A DNA stretch of 64,000 nucleotides from Methanosarcina barkeri 3 (lineage in GTDB: Archaea; Halobacteriota; Methanosarcinia; Methanosarcinales; Methanosarcinaceae): positions 3,162,001 to 3,226,000 of the forward strand of contig NZ_CP009517.1 in the NCBI RefSeq assembly GCF_000970305.1, written 5' to 3'. Each line of letters begins with the position of its first letter. The first letter of the stretch is position 1. Position numbers and translations under genes: made by a program. Shown piece by piece: positions 1-9,947 of the stretch. Below the pieces are notes generated by a model that worked only from the letters and a program-made list of their open reading frames with translations, was not told the DNA's origin and did no database searches.

Positions 1-1
1 C

Positions 2-469
2 TGTGACCTCTGGTCCAACGAGTCAGTTGAGTATCATGGTGAATTTGGCGGTACAACTGTCCAGTGCTGGTCCGAAACTCTTGCATATGACTGTGCTCTA
101 ATGAACGTTGCCCTCGAATCGGGTAATGAAAAGATCTTGAGAGACATGTTCATGGCTTCCGATCTGTATAGAGACGCACAGGGCTATGTACTCGCATACC
201 CTAACGCCTATAGAGTCGGGCAGGCAATTGTAAAGAACGGAGACGATATATACCTTCGCGCTAAGAACGCTGCAATTGAATGCATTAACATCGTAGAAGA
301 AGGAGCAAAGAAGAAACTTGAACTTTCCAGGTTTGAAGCTAAAGCCCTTTCAGATGCAAAAGCAGCTTTTGAGGGTCTTACTGACGACAAGGACCAGTTC
401 ATGAGCGATTGTCTCACAAAGTATAAACAGGAAGTTAAAGTCTTCAAGCCGGAGAACTACGGCCTCTAA
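2..469 (+). CDS. mtaB: Methanol:corrinoid methyltransferase subunit MtaB (3' part)
   Basis: The reading frame is open from base 2, so the gene enters from outside the window and only about 155 C-terminal residues are visible, ending in KPENYGL. MtaB is the zinc enzyme that moves the methyl group of methanol onto the corrinoid of MtaC, the first step of methylotrophic methanogenesis in the cytoplasm. The visible part contains the conserved stretch WSNESVEYHGEFGG and a C-terminal helical region characteristic of MtaB. The first in-frame ATG (101) is internal and not the start. The mtaA gene lies convergently 600 bp downstream, which supports a methanol-catabolism locus. The usual partner mtaC would lie upstream, outside the window. 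Recognition is from family memory, and the sequence match is strong. Confidence 0.93.
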   Translation, partial: CDLWSNESVEYHGEFGGTTVQCWSETLAYDCALMNVALESGNEKILRDMFMASDLYRDAQGYVLAYPNAYRVGQAIVKNGDDIYLRAKNAAIECINIVEEGAKKKLELSRFEAKALSDAKAAFEGLTDDKDQFMSDCLTKYKQEVKVFKPENYGL

Positions 470-789
470 TCAGGGCAATTCTCCTTTTCCTTTTTTAAAA
501 TCCCGATTGTAGTTTATATTTTCCTTAATAAATATATAGAATTTTTAGTACTGAAGACTCATTTAGCACTTGCAACGATTTTTATTAAGCAGAATTAATT
601 GAATGAATACCAAAGTTGTGGTTTTAAACACTAACACTTAGTTTACTCTAGCTAAAACTTAGTTTATTACTCTAGATTTATAATTATGCAGGGCATGAGA
701 AACCGGTCGAAACAATTCCATCAGGAAAGAATGATCAGAAGTAGTCTGCTAGAGAAAGGCGAGTCGGATCCCATACTTCCAGAATGAGA

Positions 790-917
790 CACAAACTTCC
801 AGATAAAACACAAACTTCCAGATAAAACACAAACTTCCAGATAAAACACAAACTTCCAGATAAAACACAAACTTCCAGATAAAACACAAACTTCCAGATA
901 AAACACAAACTTCTAGA
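790..917. repeat. 19-bp tandem repeat between mtaB and mtaA
   Basis: Six full copies and one partial copy of the 19-bp unit CACAAACTTCCAGATAAAA stand head to tail with almost no divergence. They occupy the 590-bp space between the convergent 3' ends of mtaB and mtaA. Because 19 is not a multiple of three, every frame opens artificially here. I see no gene in 470-1062. The region may carry the transcription ends of both genes. Confidence 0.9.
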
Positions 918-1062
918 ACACGATATAAGCGGCAAAATTGAGATATAAAAATTGGAAATAGTGACAAAAATAGTATAAAATAGTAATAAAAGTAATGAAG
1001 ATAGTAAAGTTTGTAAAAATTAGCTGGTAAATTAATTAAACTCGTTTTACTTCTACGAATCT

Positions 1063-2082
1063 TCAAGCGTAGTACTCGTCTCTTGCCTCGACCATAGCTT
1101 TAATGTGGGAAAGAGGAGTCATAGGTGCAATTCCGCAGCCAGGTGCCAGTACATCTACACCTTCTGAAATAGCTTTTTTCGATTCTTCTTTTATCTTATC
1201 GATCGGACCCGGAAGCAAAACAAACGGGCTGGATATATTCCCTACGAGCCTTGCTCTGTCCCCAAGTACTTCCTTAGCCTTTTTAATACTACCAACCTTT
1301 TCTTCAACGCTCAAACCTTCGAAACCACAATCTGCCATATAGTCAAGGATCGGACCCACATTTCCACAGATATGCAGAACCGTGACCGAATCTACGTTTG
1401 AGGAAAACTTCTGCAGCCTTGACTGAAGCTCATTTTTAAAAGAATCCGGACTCATCAGGTCAGGAGATGCTACAGGATCGGCAATGGAGATAACATCCGC
1501 CCCCGCAATGACCATTGAATTTGCGTACGCTATTGTAGCATCGGTTGCAAAATCCAGCACCCGATGTAATAGATCGGGCTTTTTAATAGACCATTTCATA
1601 AAGGACTTTACACTCGCCAGATCGGAGGCAAGAGTAACTGGTCCTTCCATTCCTCCTATAATAGGTACATCCGATCCTACTCTTTCCCTTATAATTTTTA
1701 TCGAATCAAGTACAGCCCGGATCCTGCCCATATCAAGCAGGTTCTCAGGCATTTCCATGCCCTCGAGGTCCTTGGGATAAGGATGTGCAGTAACTGACGG
1801 CTGCCTGTTTTTAGTTCCCATATTAACCTCACAACCCATAGCCTCGGCGAGTACAGTCAGGCAATATGGAACTCTTACAGCTTCAAGCCCGCTGAGCTCA
1901 TAGTTTGCAATCGCGAGCTTTGCCATTTGTTCAGGGTCAGAATGAGCCTCCGGCCAGGGAGCCCCTACTTCGTCCATTAATTCAACAATTCCTGTCTGAG
2001 TTACAGAACAGACTGGTACTTTATCAACTTCTTTACCTTCAAGCGCGTTTAAAAGTCTCTCTTTGAGTGTCATTTCATTCAT
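1063..2082 (-). CDS. mtaA: Methylcobamide:CoM methyltransferase MtaA
   Basis: This 339-residue protein of the uroporphyrinogen-decarboxylase fold transfers the methyl group from methyl-MtaC (or free methylcobamide) to coenzyme M, making methyl-CoM for methyl-CoM reductase. The zinc and thiolate-activating ligands are visible: H237 and C239 in LHICGN, and C316 in APGCGIAP. Length and these positions fit MtaA of Methanosarcina. The paralogue MtbA (methylamine pathway) is the main alternative, but the long stretch TQTGIVELMDEVG and linkage to mtaB favour MtaA. The ATG at 2082 has a GGGGAGAT ribosome-binding site. It is convergent with mtaB, and a MITE-like element lies 30 bp upstream of its start. 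Confidence 0.9.
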   Translation of the reverse strand: MNEMTLKERLLNALEGKEVDKVPVCSVTQTGIVELMDEVGAPWPEAHSDPEQMAKLAIANYELSGLEAVRVPYCLTVLAEAMGCEVNMGTKNRQPSVTAHPYPKDLEGMEMPENLLDMGRIRAVLDSIKIIRERVGSDVPIIGGMEGPVTLASDLASVKSFMKWSIKKPDLLHRVLDFATDATIAYANSMVIAGADVISIADPVASPDLMSPDSFKNELQSRLQKFSSNVDSVTVLHICGNVGPILDYMADCGFEGLSVEEKVGSIKKAKEVLGDRARLVGNISSPFVLLPGPIDKIKEESKKAISEGVDVLAPGCGIAPMTPLSHIKAMVEARDEYYA

Positions 2083-2113
2083 GATTATCTCCCCATGTAA
2101 AGTTTCAATTTGT

Positions 2114-2203
2114 AGAGAATTACGATAAACTTCTAAATCAAGAAATTACTCATATACTGTTTATAAGCAACCGGCCATAAACTGGGGTTTATTGAAATTC
2201 TCT
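2114..2203. repeat. MITE-like element, about 90 bp, with 17-bp terminal inverted repeats
   Basis: The left end AGAGAATTACGATAAAC (2114-2130) and the reverse complement of the right end (2187-2203, AGAGAATTTCAATAAAC) match at 15 of 17 positions. The same termini and nearly the same length recur at 19789-19880, and the right 41 bp recurs alone at 12409-12449. It carries no coding capacity. It lies upstream of mtaA, within the probable leader or promoter region of that gene. Confidence 0.6.
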
Positions 2204-2439
2204 GTAAGTTTTTAACCTTTTGAGTTTTCTACTACATTCTCGTATGCTATTGATCTTTAAGATCGATAACTTATAGTTTTCTAACCCTTTGAGGCATATC
2301 CAAATATTAAAAATTCCCATAAAAGGCAAGTAATCACCTTCGGGAAAACCAAATCCCTGTGCCCAGATTGACTAATATAATCTAGGTTTTATGCTATATC
2401 ATTGTTTGGGAATCCATAAACTGAAGAAGAACCTCAAAG

Positions 2440-2690
2440 AAAAAATTGTACTATAAAGCAGCAAATGGAAAGAACAAGTAGGTAAAGTAAAAGAGTAAAA
2501 CAAAAAAGAAGAAGGCAAAATAAAAGAATAAAATAAAAATAAGAAGGTAAAGCAAAAAATAAAACAAAAATAAGAAGGCAAAATAAAAGAATAAAACAAA
2601 ATAATAAAGAGAAAAAGCAAAGCCAGAAATTGCCCAAAATAGTAGAAATAGAAATTGCCCAAAATAGTAGAAATAGAAATTGCAGATAAA
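2440..2690. repeat. Purine-rich low-complexity repeats upstream of the macrodomain gene
   Basis: The region is strongly A/G biased on the plus strand, with imperfect AAGAAGGCAAAATAAAAG units and two exact 25-bp copies containing GAAATTGCCCAAAATAGTAG near 2629-2680. Long minus-strand reading frames here are artefacts of the bias (Phe/Leu-only peptides). Apart from the MITE at 2114-2203 I see no gene in 2083-2754. Confidence 0.7.
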
Positions 2691-2754
2691 CACAGACAGT
2701 ACACCGGAAAATAAATCGGACAATATATAAAGAAGCGAAGCAAAAGGGCAGATT

Positions 2755-3285
2755 ATGGTACGCATTTCTGAAAGTTTAACAGTAATTCAGGAGGATATTG
2801 TAAAGCTAAAAGTAGATGCAATCGTAAATGCTGCAAACTCGACTCTTCTTGGGGGTGGAGGAGTCGATGGCTCTATTCATAGAGCCGCAGGGCCAGGACT
2901 GCTTGAAGAATGTAAGGGTTTGAAAGGTTGTGCTACAGGAGAAGCAAAAATTACAAAGGGATATTGCCTGCCTGCAAAATGGGTAATACATACTGTCGGG
3001 CCGGTATGGCAGGGAGGTCAAAAAGGAGAGGACGGTTTACTGGCTTCCTGCTACAGAGAAAGCCTTGAACTTGCAGGAGAATATGCCATAAAAACCATTG
3101 CTTTTCCAGCTATAAGTACAGGAGCATATAACTTTCCTTCAGAACGAGCTGCAGGAATTGCAGTTTCCGAAATAGCTAAGTTCCTTCAGGAAAATGAATT
3201 GCCTGAAAAAGTTTTTCTTGTTTGTTTCAACAAAGAAACCTGCAAGTATCTTCAGGAAGCAGTTTTAGGAGTCACTAAGGTTTAA
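2755..3285 (+). CDS. Macrodomain protein, probable O-acetyl-ADP-ribose deacetylase
   Basis: This 176-residue protein is a single macrodomain of the MacroD/YmdB type, which binds ADP-ribose and removes acetyl or ADP-ribosyl groups. Visible motifs are [19 protein letters not shown] near residues 27-45 (the Asn and Asp of the active loop), [18 protein letters not shown] and the phosphate loop [11 protein letters not shown] near 118-128. Length is normal for a stand-alone macrodomain. The ATG at 2755 follows AAGGGCAG, a modest ribosome-binding site. It stands alone, with repeat-rich DNA on both sides. The exact substrate (O-acetyl-ADP-ribose or ADP-ribosylated protein) cannot be told from sequence. 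Confidence 0.9.
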   Translation: MVRISESLTVIQEDIVKLKVDAIVNAANSTLLGGGGVDGSIHRAAGPGLLEECKGLKGCATGEAKITKGYCLPAKWVIHTVGPVWQGGQKGEDGLLASCYRESLELAGEYAIKTIAFPAISTGAYNFPSERAAGIAVSEIAKFLQENELPEKVFLVCFNKETCKYLQEAVLGVTKV

Positions 3286-3886
3286 CTTCAATTTAGAAAA
3301 ATTGATTTTAGGTTTGATTAATCTTAGTTTTAATTAGTTTTAGGTCTTAATTAGTTTTAGGTTTTGATTAGTTTAGGTTTTAATTAAATTTAGATTCTAT
3401 TAGATTTTATTTAGAGTTTGCATATCTATTTTTCATTAACAGTTTATTTATATTACAAATTGTCCGCAGAATCCATGAGATATTTTTTAAAAAATATTTA
3501 AAAAATAGACTAAAAATTATTCCCCCATGCTTAATTATTGAGGATCGTTTATATACAATGTTAGGAAATTAGATTCTAAACAAAAATTAATAATGATAAT
3601 AGATTTCGAGTTGGATGTATACTAAACTTGGCGATTAACACTAAAAAATAGTTACCAATTTGAAAAAGAATTTTAAATTGTGAGTTAGAGGAAAGACTCA
3701 TAAAAAATGAGAAGTTAGAGAAAGCAGAGCAAAATATTATAAAGGTTTGATAAAAAGACTAATATTCAAGTTTTAGATCTTTGGGCTTTCAGGAACAGAA
3801 TCAAAAAGTGCTAAAACAAAGTCAGGAAAGTGCAGAAACAAAGTCAGGAAGCATAGGAACAGGATTAGAGAAAAGAACCGGAGGAG
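3286..3886. other. Intergenic region upstream of the TPR gene
   Basis: About 600 bp with no supportable gene. 3300-3380 contains imperfect repeats of TTAGTTTTAGGTTTTAATTAG. 3800-3850 contains two GAACAG/GTCAGGAA units (AAAGTCAGGAAAGTGCAG, AAAGTCAGGAAGCATAG). The region is A+T-rich and probably holds the promoter of the TPR gene, but I cannot place a TATA box with confidence. Confidence 0.5.
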
Positions 3887-6800
3887 TTGGTTATCAATCA
3901 CGATGAAGCTTTTCAAAGAGGACTTGGCCTGATTAAACAAAAAAGGTACGAAAAATCAATTAATGTTTTCAATAAGATTGTAGACAAAGATCCAGGTCAC
4001 ATAGGAGCTCTTTTTAATAGAGGACTCGCCCTGCTAAAAATAAAAAAACCAGCAGATGCCCTCGACTCCTTTGACCAGATCCTGCACTTTGAGCCCGAAA
4101 ATTTCGATGCTCTCTACAAAAAAGGAATCGCTCTGGCCACTCTTGAAAAGTTTGAAGCAGCCCTAGAAGCTTATGACAACGCACTTGAAATAAATCCAGA
4201 CAGTACAAAAATATGGTACCATAAAGGAATAGCGCTTGCCGAACTGGAAAAAACCGGGGCTTCAATTCTTTGTTTTGAGAAAGCACTTGAACTTGAGCCT
4301 GAATGTGGGATAGCCTGGTATGCCCAAGGCACTGTAGCTGGAAAAGCCAGAAGTTACGAAGAAGCCCTGGAATGTTTTGAACACGCACTTAAGATCAATC
4401 CGAAAAATACAGACGCTTGCTATGCAAAAGGCCTGGTTCTTGCAAAGCTTGAGAAGTATGGAGAAGCGCTGGAATGCTTTAATTTTCTGATTCGGGAAAA
4501 CTCCAGATATAAAGAGGCCTGGAAACAAAAATACTCTTTGCTGATAAAGCTTGGAAAAACGGAAGAAGCTCTGGAATGCGTTGATGCATTTTTAAGGAAA
4601 TTTCCTGTCAACGAGACTGCTCTCTATCAGAAAGGTATTCTTTTAAATGAACTTTCCCATTACGAAGATGCCGAGAAAACTTTTTCGAAAATCTTGAAAA
4701 TAAATCCGGGAAATAAAGAAATCTGGCTCAAAAAAGGTCTTGCTCTTATCCAGCTACTCAGGCTCAATGATGCCATAAAAGCTTTCGAAGAGGCAATCAG
4801 ACTGGACCCCACATATTATGAGGCATGGAATTACAAATGCCTTGCTCTGATGAAGCTTGAGGTTTATGAAGAAGCCCTTGAAGCCTTTGACTCTGTGCTT
4901 GAAATCTATCCTGATATGAAGGAAATTTGGTATAACAGAGCTCTTGCTCTTGCGAAACTGCAGCGTTTTGGGGAAGCTGCACAGTCTTTCTCAAGAACTG
5001 CCGAACTGGACCCTTCATATGGAGACGCCCTGTACCAGCAGGGGCGTTTTCTTGCTATGGAAGGAAAATATGACGAAGCGCTCGATGCCTTCAATTCCGT
5101 GCTTGAACAGAACCCAGAACTTGTTAAGGCCCAAAAGTTCAGGCGCACTATGCTGATCAAGTTAGGCCGTACCGAAGAGGCTCTTGAATCTCTTACACGA
5201 AGCCTCGAAAAAGAACCCGAAAACCACGAGCTCTGGCTCCAGAAAGGATTAATTCTCCTTGACAGTGGAAAATTCGAGTCTTCCCTGAAAGCTCTTGAGA
5301 AAGTTGCTGAACTCAAGCCCGATAACGAAGCCTGCTGGATGAATAAGGGCTTTGCACTCTATTCTTTAGAACACTATCAAGAATCTCTTGAAGCCTTTGA
5401 AGAAGGTCTGCGTTTGAACCCGTATCTTGAGAAAGGCTGGAATAATAAAGGAATAGTACTCGGAAAGCTTGGAAAAACGGAAGAAGCTCTTGAGGCTTTT
5501 GGAAAAGCTGTGAGCCTCAATCCTGACTTTGAAGACGCCTGGAGAAATAGAGGGCTAACATTACTGGCTGCCGACAAATATGAAAAAGCCAGTGAAGCCT
5601 TTGATGAAGCTCTTAAAATCAACCCTGTAGACCTTGATTCCATTTACAATAGAGGAACGGCTCTGCTAAAGCTAGGAAGAACGAAAACTGCCCTGGAATG
5701 CTTTGACAAAGTACTGTCTCTTAATCCGGATTATCCCGATTTATTATATAGCCTTGCAGCTACCCAGGCTGAACTCGGAAAGCAGGAAGAAGCCCTGGAA
5801 ACCTTTGAAAGACTAGCTGCTAAAAGTCCCGAAGATCCGGAAATCCAGTTCAGGAAAGGGAAATTTGCAATGAAGATTGGAAAGTATGAGACTGCGCTTC
5901 AGGCTTTTGATCAGGTACTCAGTGAGAGTCCAGAGTCCAGGGAAGCCTGGTATAGAAAAGGGCTTGCCCTGATAAAACTGGAACGTTTTGAAGAGGCTAT
6001 AAGAGCTTTTGATGAAGTAATTGCAAAAAATCTAGGTTATAGAGAAGTAAATAATTCTGACTATAATGAGATAAAAAATCTCAATCTTGATGAAAAAAAT
6101 CTCAATCTTGATGAAGAAAATCTCAATCCTGAAGATATAAATAACCCCAAACGCGATGAGATAGAGAATCCTGATTACAAGGAAGAGAATTCTAACTATG
6201 AGGACGCCCGTACTTACAAAGGATTTGCGCAAATGCAGCTTGAAAGGTACCTTCCTGCCCTGGAAACTTTTGAGAGTGCTCTTGAAGAAAAGCCGGATTC
6301 CGATATTCTCTGGTATTACAAAGGCCTTAGCCTTTACAGGATAAATATGTTAGAGGAAGCAGTATATGCCTTTGAGTCTGCAGTTCGCCTTAATCCAGAA
6401 ATGCAAGAAGCCCTCGAGTATAGAGCCATCTGTCTATTTGAAACCGAACAATACAAAGCTGCCCTTGAAGCTTTTGATTCTGTACTTGAAAGAAATCGGG
6501 AGAGCTTTTCCGCACTTCATAAAAAAGCTATTTGCTTCCTGCAGTTAAAGAATTATAAATCCGGAGCTGAAACCCTCTCCAGAGTACTGGAACTTGACCC
6601 TGACGATAAAGAAGTAAAGTTTGAGTTGGGAATTGCCAGTTTTGAATCCGGAGAGTACGATAAAGCCCTTTCTCTTTTTGAAGAAGTAAGTAAAGGCTCA
6701 GATAAAGGCTCTTTTGTATACTGCCCTGAACGAAACTTATCTGAGAGAAATATCTCTGAAAAAAATACCTCTGAAATAAATACCTTTGAAAGAAATACCT

Positions 6801-9748
6801 TTGAAAGAAATATCTCTGAAAAAAACTCATTTGAACAAAAGAACTCTGAAGAAAAGTTCTCTGCATTCTACTGGAAAGGACTTGCACTTATCAGGTTGGA
6901 AGATTACGAAAAAGCATTGGAGGTATTCTCAAGACTTACCGAAGAGAATCTCCTGTTTGTAGAGGCCTGGTATTTGAAAGGAATATCCCGTTCAAAGCTG
7001 AAGCAGTATGAGGAAGCGATAAAAGACTTTAAGAAAGTCCTTGAGCTTGATCCTGCTTATCGGGATACCTGTTATCAGTTGGGGGTTTCCTGTCTCGAAC
7101 TTGGGAGCTTTGAGGAAGCTATAAGAGTTTTTGAAGCTGTACTTAAAACAAATTCTGAAAACTTTGATGCCCTTTACATGAGGAGCCTGGCTTTATTGAG
7201 ATTGGGGAAATATGAAGAATCAGCTTCAGGTTTCAGGGAAGTTCTCAAAAGAAATCCATCCGATACTGAAGCTCTTGCACACCTGAGCACAGCTTGCTTC
7301 AAGCAGGGATTTTATGAAGAAGCCCTTGGACTCTTTGATCAGGTTTTACGGGAAAATCCGGAGCGAAAGACTATCCTTTTCAGGAAAGGAGTTGCTTTAA
7401 AAGCGCTTGGAGAAGTAGATAGAGCTTTGACTATGTATGATTCTGTCCTTAAATTGAAACCTGACTGTACTTATGCCCTTGAGCAAAAAGCTTATACTCA
7501 TTTCGAGCTTGAGGAATATCCGGAGGCCATTGAAGCATTTAAAACAGCGCTGGAATATTGCCCGAAAAAAGAAAATCTGTATTACTACATGGGTATTGCT
7601 TTCTTCAGGCTCGGGAACCTTGAAGAAGCCTCAAAATCCTTTGAAAACGCTCTTGAACTTGGCTGCCAGCAGCCCGAAATTCTTTATTATGCAGGAATCT
7701 CCCACTTTGAAAACAGAGAATACGAAAAAGCAGTGGAAATCTTTGATGTTATCCTTAGTTCCGGAGCAGTGGATCTCGAAATTCTGTACAAAAAAGCCAT
7801 GGCCCTCTTCGAACTTGGAAAGCCGGAAGAAATGGTTTCTACAGTTGACACTCTTCTCGAACTTGAAGCTGAGAACTTTAACATTAAGGATACTGGAGAG
7901 TTTGAAGAAGAAAACTATGAAAAAAGGGCAGGAGAAGAAAATGCAGGAGAAATTCCAGCTTTCGGGAACACAAAGGCTTTTGAAGAACTCTTCGAGAAGT
8001 TTGCATTCTCATTGATAGAGCTTGGAAGGTATGAAGAAGCCCTTCTGCCCCTTGGAAAACTTACAGCAAGTGATTCGGCTTCAAAAGAGGCCCTCTACGG
8101 TAAAGGTGTGGTGCTTCAGGAACTCGGCAGACCTGAGGAAGCTCTTGAGATATTTTCAGAACTTCTTTCCTTTTATCCTGCCTTTGAAAAGGCCTGGTAC
8201 AGGAGAGGGCTTATTTTATTCTCTCTTGGATACTATGTTGAAGCCCTGGAGTCCTTCGAACAGGCTGTCCTGAGAGATCAGACGGAATCTCCTGAAGAAA
8301 TTAACGAATTAAGCCTGGATGAAATTGAGAGAGAAAAAACAAAAGAAGACCTTGAGTTAGAGGATAAGTTAAGGTTAGAAGATAAGTCAGGACTAAAAGA
8401 CAAATTTGTATTAAAGGAGAAATTAAATGACGCTGAAATCGAAGATGTCTGGATGAAAATAGGGCTTTCCCAGCTCAACCTGGAATGTTATGAAGCTGCC
8501 GTTGAGACATTGGAGAAAGTTCTTGAAGTAAAACCCGAAGCTGCCGAGATCTGGTATGTAGCAGGGCTTGCTCTAAGAGGGCTTGATCAGGATGAACAAG
8601 CCGTTGAAGCTTTTGAAAAGGCCGTAGAACTCGATCCGTCTCTGGAAGCTGCCTGGGAACAGATAGGGCTATCCCTCCTTAGATTAAATATGTATGAGGA
8701 AGCAAGCCAGGCTTTCAGTTCTGCTCTAATCCTGAACCCTGACAACGCAAACATTCTCTACAGCCTATCAGTGGCGAGTTTCAAGCTCCAGAACTTTGAG
8801 GACGCGGCTCAGAGTCTCGAAAGAGTACTCCTGTACGCCCCTGATTTCCAGGATTATACTGAAGCCTGTTATATGCTCGGGATTGCCAGAATGGAGCTTC
8901 AGGAATATGAAAAAGCTCTTGAAGCTTTTGATATAATACTGCAACAGGATCCTGCTCATAGAGAAGCCCTATACTACAGTGGGCTTGTGCTTTTCAATCT
9001 TGAGGAATACGAAGCTGCTGCCGAGGCCTTTGGAGTACTGCTGGAAGCTTCACCCGAAGATCCTGAAAGTTTGAACTACCTTGGGCTCTGCCTGTTGGAA
9101 CTCGAAAGCCCGGAGGCAGCCCTGAAAGCCTTTGAAAAAGCTGCCCTTTTCAATCCGAAGAATGAAGAAGTCCTGTACAATGCAGCCATGACTCTTATCA
9201 AGCTTGATAGGCCTCAGGAATCTATCGACTATTTTGACCGCATCCTTGACATTTCTCCGGAGAATATCAATATCCTGAACTGCAAAGGAACCGCATTCTG
9301 CAAGCTTGAAATGTACAGGGAAGCCCTGAAAGCCTTTGACCTCGCACTGGAAAAAGACCCTGAAAACATCAAGGCAATTTATGGTGTGGGAGTTGTCTGC
9401 TTCAAACAGAAACTCTATGAAACTGCCTGCCGGGCATTTGGCGAAGCTCTTGCTCTTAACCCCTGGCACGAGCAGTCCTTAAAATATCTAGGCATTTCTC
9501 TTGCAAGAATAGAAGAGTACGAAGATGCACTGAGAGCCTTTGACAGACTGCTCAGGATAAAACCTCACGATGTTCAGTCCATGAATTACAGAGGAGTTAT
9601 CCTGGGAAAACTGGGAAGATATACTGAGGCCATAAACACCTTCAATGAAATCTTGCGCCTCTGTCCCGACATGGCAGATGCACAAAGGAAACTTGAAGCC
9701 TTGAAATGTATTGAAAACAAAGAGGACTCCAGTGATGATCTTTACTAA
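3887..9748 (+). CDS. Giant tetratricopeptide-repeat protein
   Basis: This 1953-residue protein is made almost entirely of 34-residue TPR units, roughly fifty, recognisable from the W/Y..KG.AL..L..YEEAL.AFD.AL...P pattern. TPR superhelices are protein-protein scaffolds; no catalytic domain, signal peptide or membrane segment is seen, so it is probably cytoplasmic. Four acidic low-complexity inserts interrupt the array, near residues 720-770 (NLNLDE units), 945-990 (five-residue SERNI/FERNT units), 1330-1365 and 1468-1514 (KDKL-type units). They are encoded by in-frame DNA minisatellites. The start is weakly defined: TTG 3887 has GGAGG only two bases upstream, which is too close, and no in-frame ATG lies nearby. 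The binding partner is unknown. Confidence 0.88.
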   Translation: MVINHDEAFQRGLGLIKQKRYEKSINVFNKIVDKDPGHIGALFNRGLALLKIKKPADALDSFDQILHFEPENFDALYKKGIALATLEKFEAALEAYDNALEINPDSTKIWYHKGIALAELEKTGASILCFEKALELEPECGIAWYAQGTVAGKARSYEEALECFEHALKINPKNTDACYAKGLVLAKLEKYGEALECFNFLIRENSRYKEAWKQKYSLLIKLGKTEEALECVDAFLRKFPVNETALYQKGILLNELSHYEDAEKTFSKILKINPGNKEIWLKKGLALIQLLRLNDAIKAFEEAIRLDPTYYEAWNYKCLALMKLEVYEEALEAFDSVLEIYPDMKEIWYNRALALAKLQRFGEAAQSFSRTAELDPSYGDALYQQGRFLAMEGKYDEALDAFNSVLEQNPELVKAQKFRRTMLIKLGRTEEALESLTRSLEKEPENHELWLQKGLILLDSGKFESSLKALEKVAELKPDNEACWMNKGFALYSLEHYQESLEAFEEGLRLNPYLEKGWNNKGIVLGKLGKTEEALEAFGKAVSLNPDFEDAWRNRGLTLLAADKYEKASEAFDEALKINPVDLDSIYNRGTALLKLGRTKTALECFDKVLSLNPDYPDLLYSLAATQAELGKQEEALETFERLAAKSPEDPEIQFRKGKFAMKIGKYETALQAFDQVLSESPESREAWYRKGLALIKLERFEEAIRAFDEVIAKNLGYREVNNSDYNEIKNLNLDEKNLNLDEENLNPEDINNPKRDEIENPDYKEENSNYEDARTYKGFAQMQLERYLPALETFESALEEKPDSDILWYYKGLSLYRINMLEEAVYAFESAVRLNPEMQEALEYRAICLFETEQYKAALEAFDSVLERNRESFSALHKKAICFLQLKNYKSGAETLSRVLELDPDDKEVKFELGIASFESGEYDKALSLFEEVSKGSDKGSFVYCPERNLSERNISEKNTSEINTFERNTFERNISEKNSFEQKNSEEKFSAFYWKGLALIRLEDYEKALEVFSRLTEENLLFVEAWYLKGISRSKLKQYEEAIKDFKKVLELDPAYRDTCYQLGVSCLELGSFEEAIRVFEAVLKTNSENFDALYMRSLALLRLGKYEESASGFREVLKRNPSDTEALAHLSTACFKQGFYEEALGLFDQVLRENPERKTILFRKGVALKALGEVDRALTMYDSVLKLKPDCTYALEQKAYTHFELEEYPEAIEAFKTALEYCPKKENLYYYMGIAFFRLGNLEEASKSFENALELGCQQPEILYYAGISHFENREYEKAVEIFDVILSSGAVDLEILYKKAMALFELGKPEEMVSTVDTLLELEAENFNIKDTGEFEEENYEKRAGEENAGEIPAFGNTKAFEELFEKFAFSLIELGRYEEALLPLGKLTASDSASKEALYGKGVVLQELGRPEEALEIFSELLSFYPAFEKAWYRRGLILFSLGYYVEALESFEQAVLRDQTESPEEINELSLDEIEREKTKEDLELEDKLRLEDKSGLKDKFVLKEKLNDAEIEDVWMKIGLSQLNLECYEAAVETLEKVLEVKPEAAEIWYVAGLALRGLDQDEQAVEAFEKAVELDPSLEAAWEQIGLSLLRLNMYEEASQAFSSALILNPDNANILYSLSVASFKLQNFEDAAQSLERVLLYAPDFQDYTEACYMLGIARMELQEYEKALEAFDIILQQDPAHREALYYSGLVLFNLEEYEAAAEAFGVLLEASPEDPESLNYLGLCLLELESPEAALKAFEKAALFNPKNEEVLYNAAMTLIKLDRPQESIDYFDRILDISPENINILNCKGTAFCKLEMYREALKAFDLALEKDPENIKAIYGVGVVCFKQKLYETACRAFGEALALNPWHEQSLKYLGISLARIEEYEDALRAFDRLLRIKPHDVQSMNYRGVILGKLGRYTEAINTFNEILRLCPDMADAQRKLEALKCIENKEDSSDDLY

Positions 9749-9820
9749 GGCCTCTAAGGTTTCTGTATGAGGAAAAGTTCCTGAAAAAAGGAAAAATTTC
9801 TCATATGTTTTGTAAGATTT

Positions 9821-9905
9821 TTCAATATAGCAGATCCTTCAATATAGCAGATCCTTCAATATAGCAGATTCTTCAATATAGCAGATTCTTCAATATAGCA
9901 GATCC
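9821..9905. repeat. 17-bp tandem repeat after the TPR gene
   Basis: Five consecutive copies of TTCAATATAGCAGATCC, with T/C variation near the end, fill the gap between the TPR gene and the convergent acyltransferase gene. Confidence 0.9.
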
Positions 9906-9947
9906 CAAAAATCAAGATTCGTTTTCAGGATCGCGAATTTGGAATAG

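Noticed and set aside
721-1066. Overlapping minus-strand frames of repeated VCVLSGSLCFIWKF peptide
   Set aside because: They arise from the 19-bp tandem repeat; no ribosome-binding site, no codon bias, three frames open at once.
2399-2765. Phe/Leu-rich minus-strand frames suggesting a membrane protein
   Set aside because: The peptide composition follows a purine-rich plus strand; several frames are open and none has gene-like structure.
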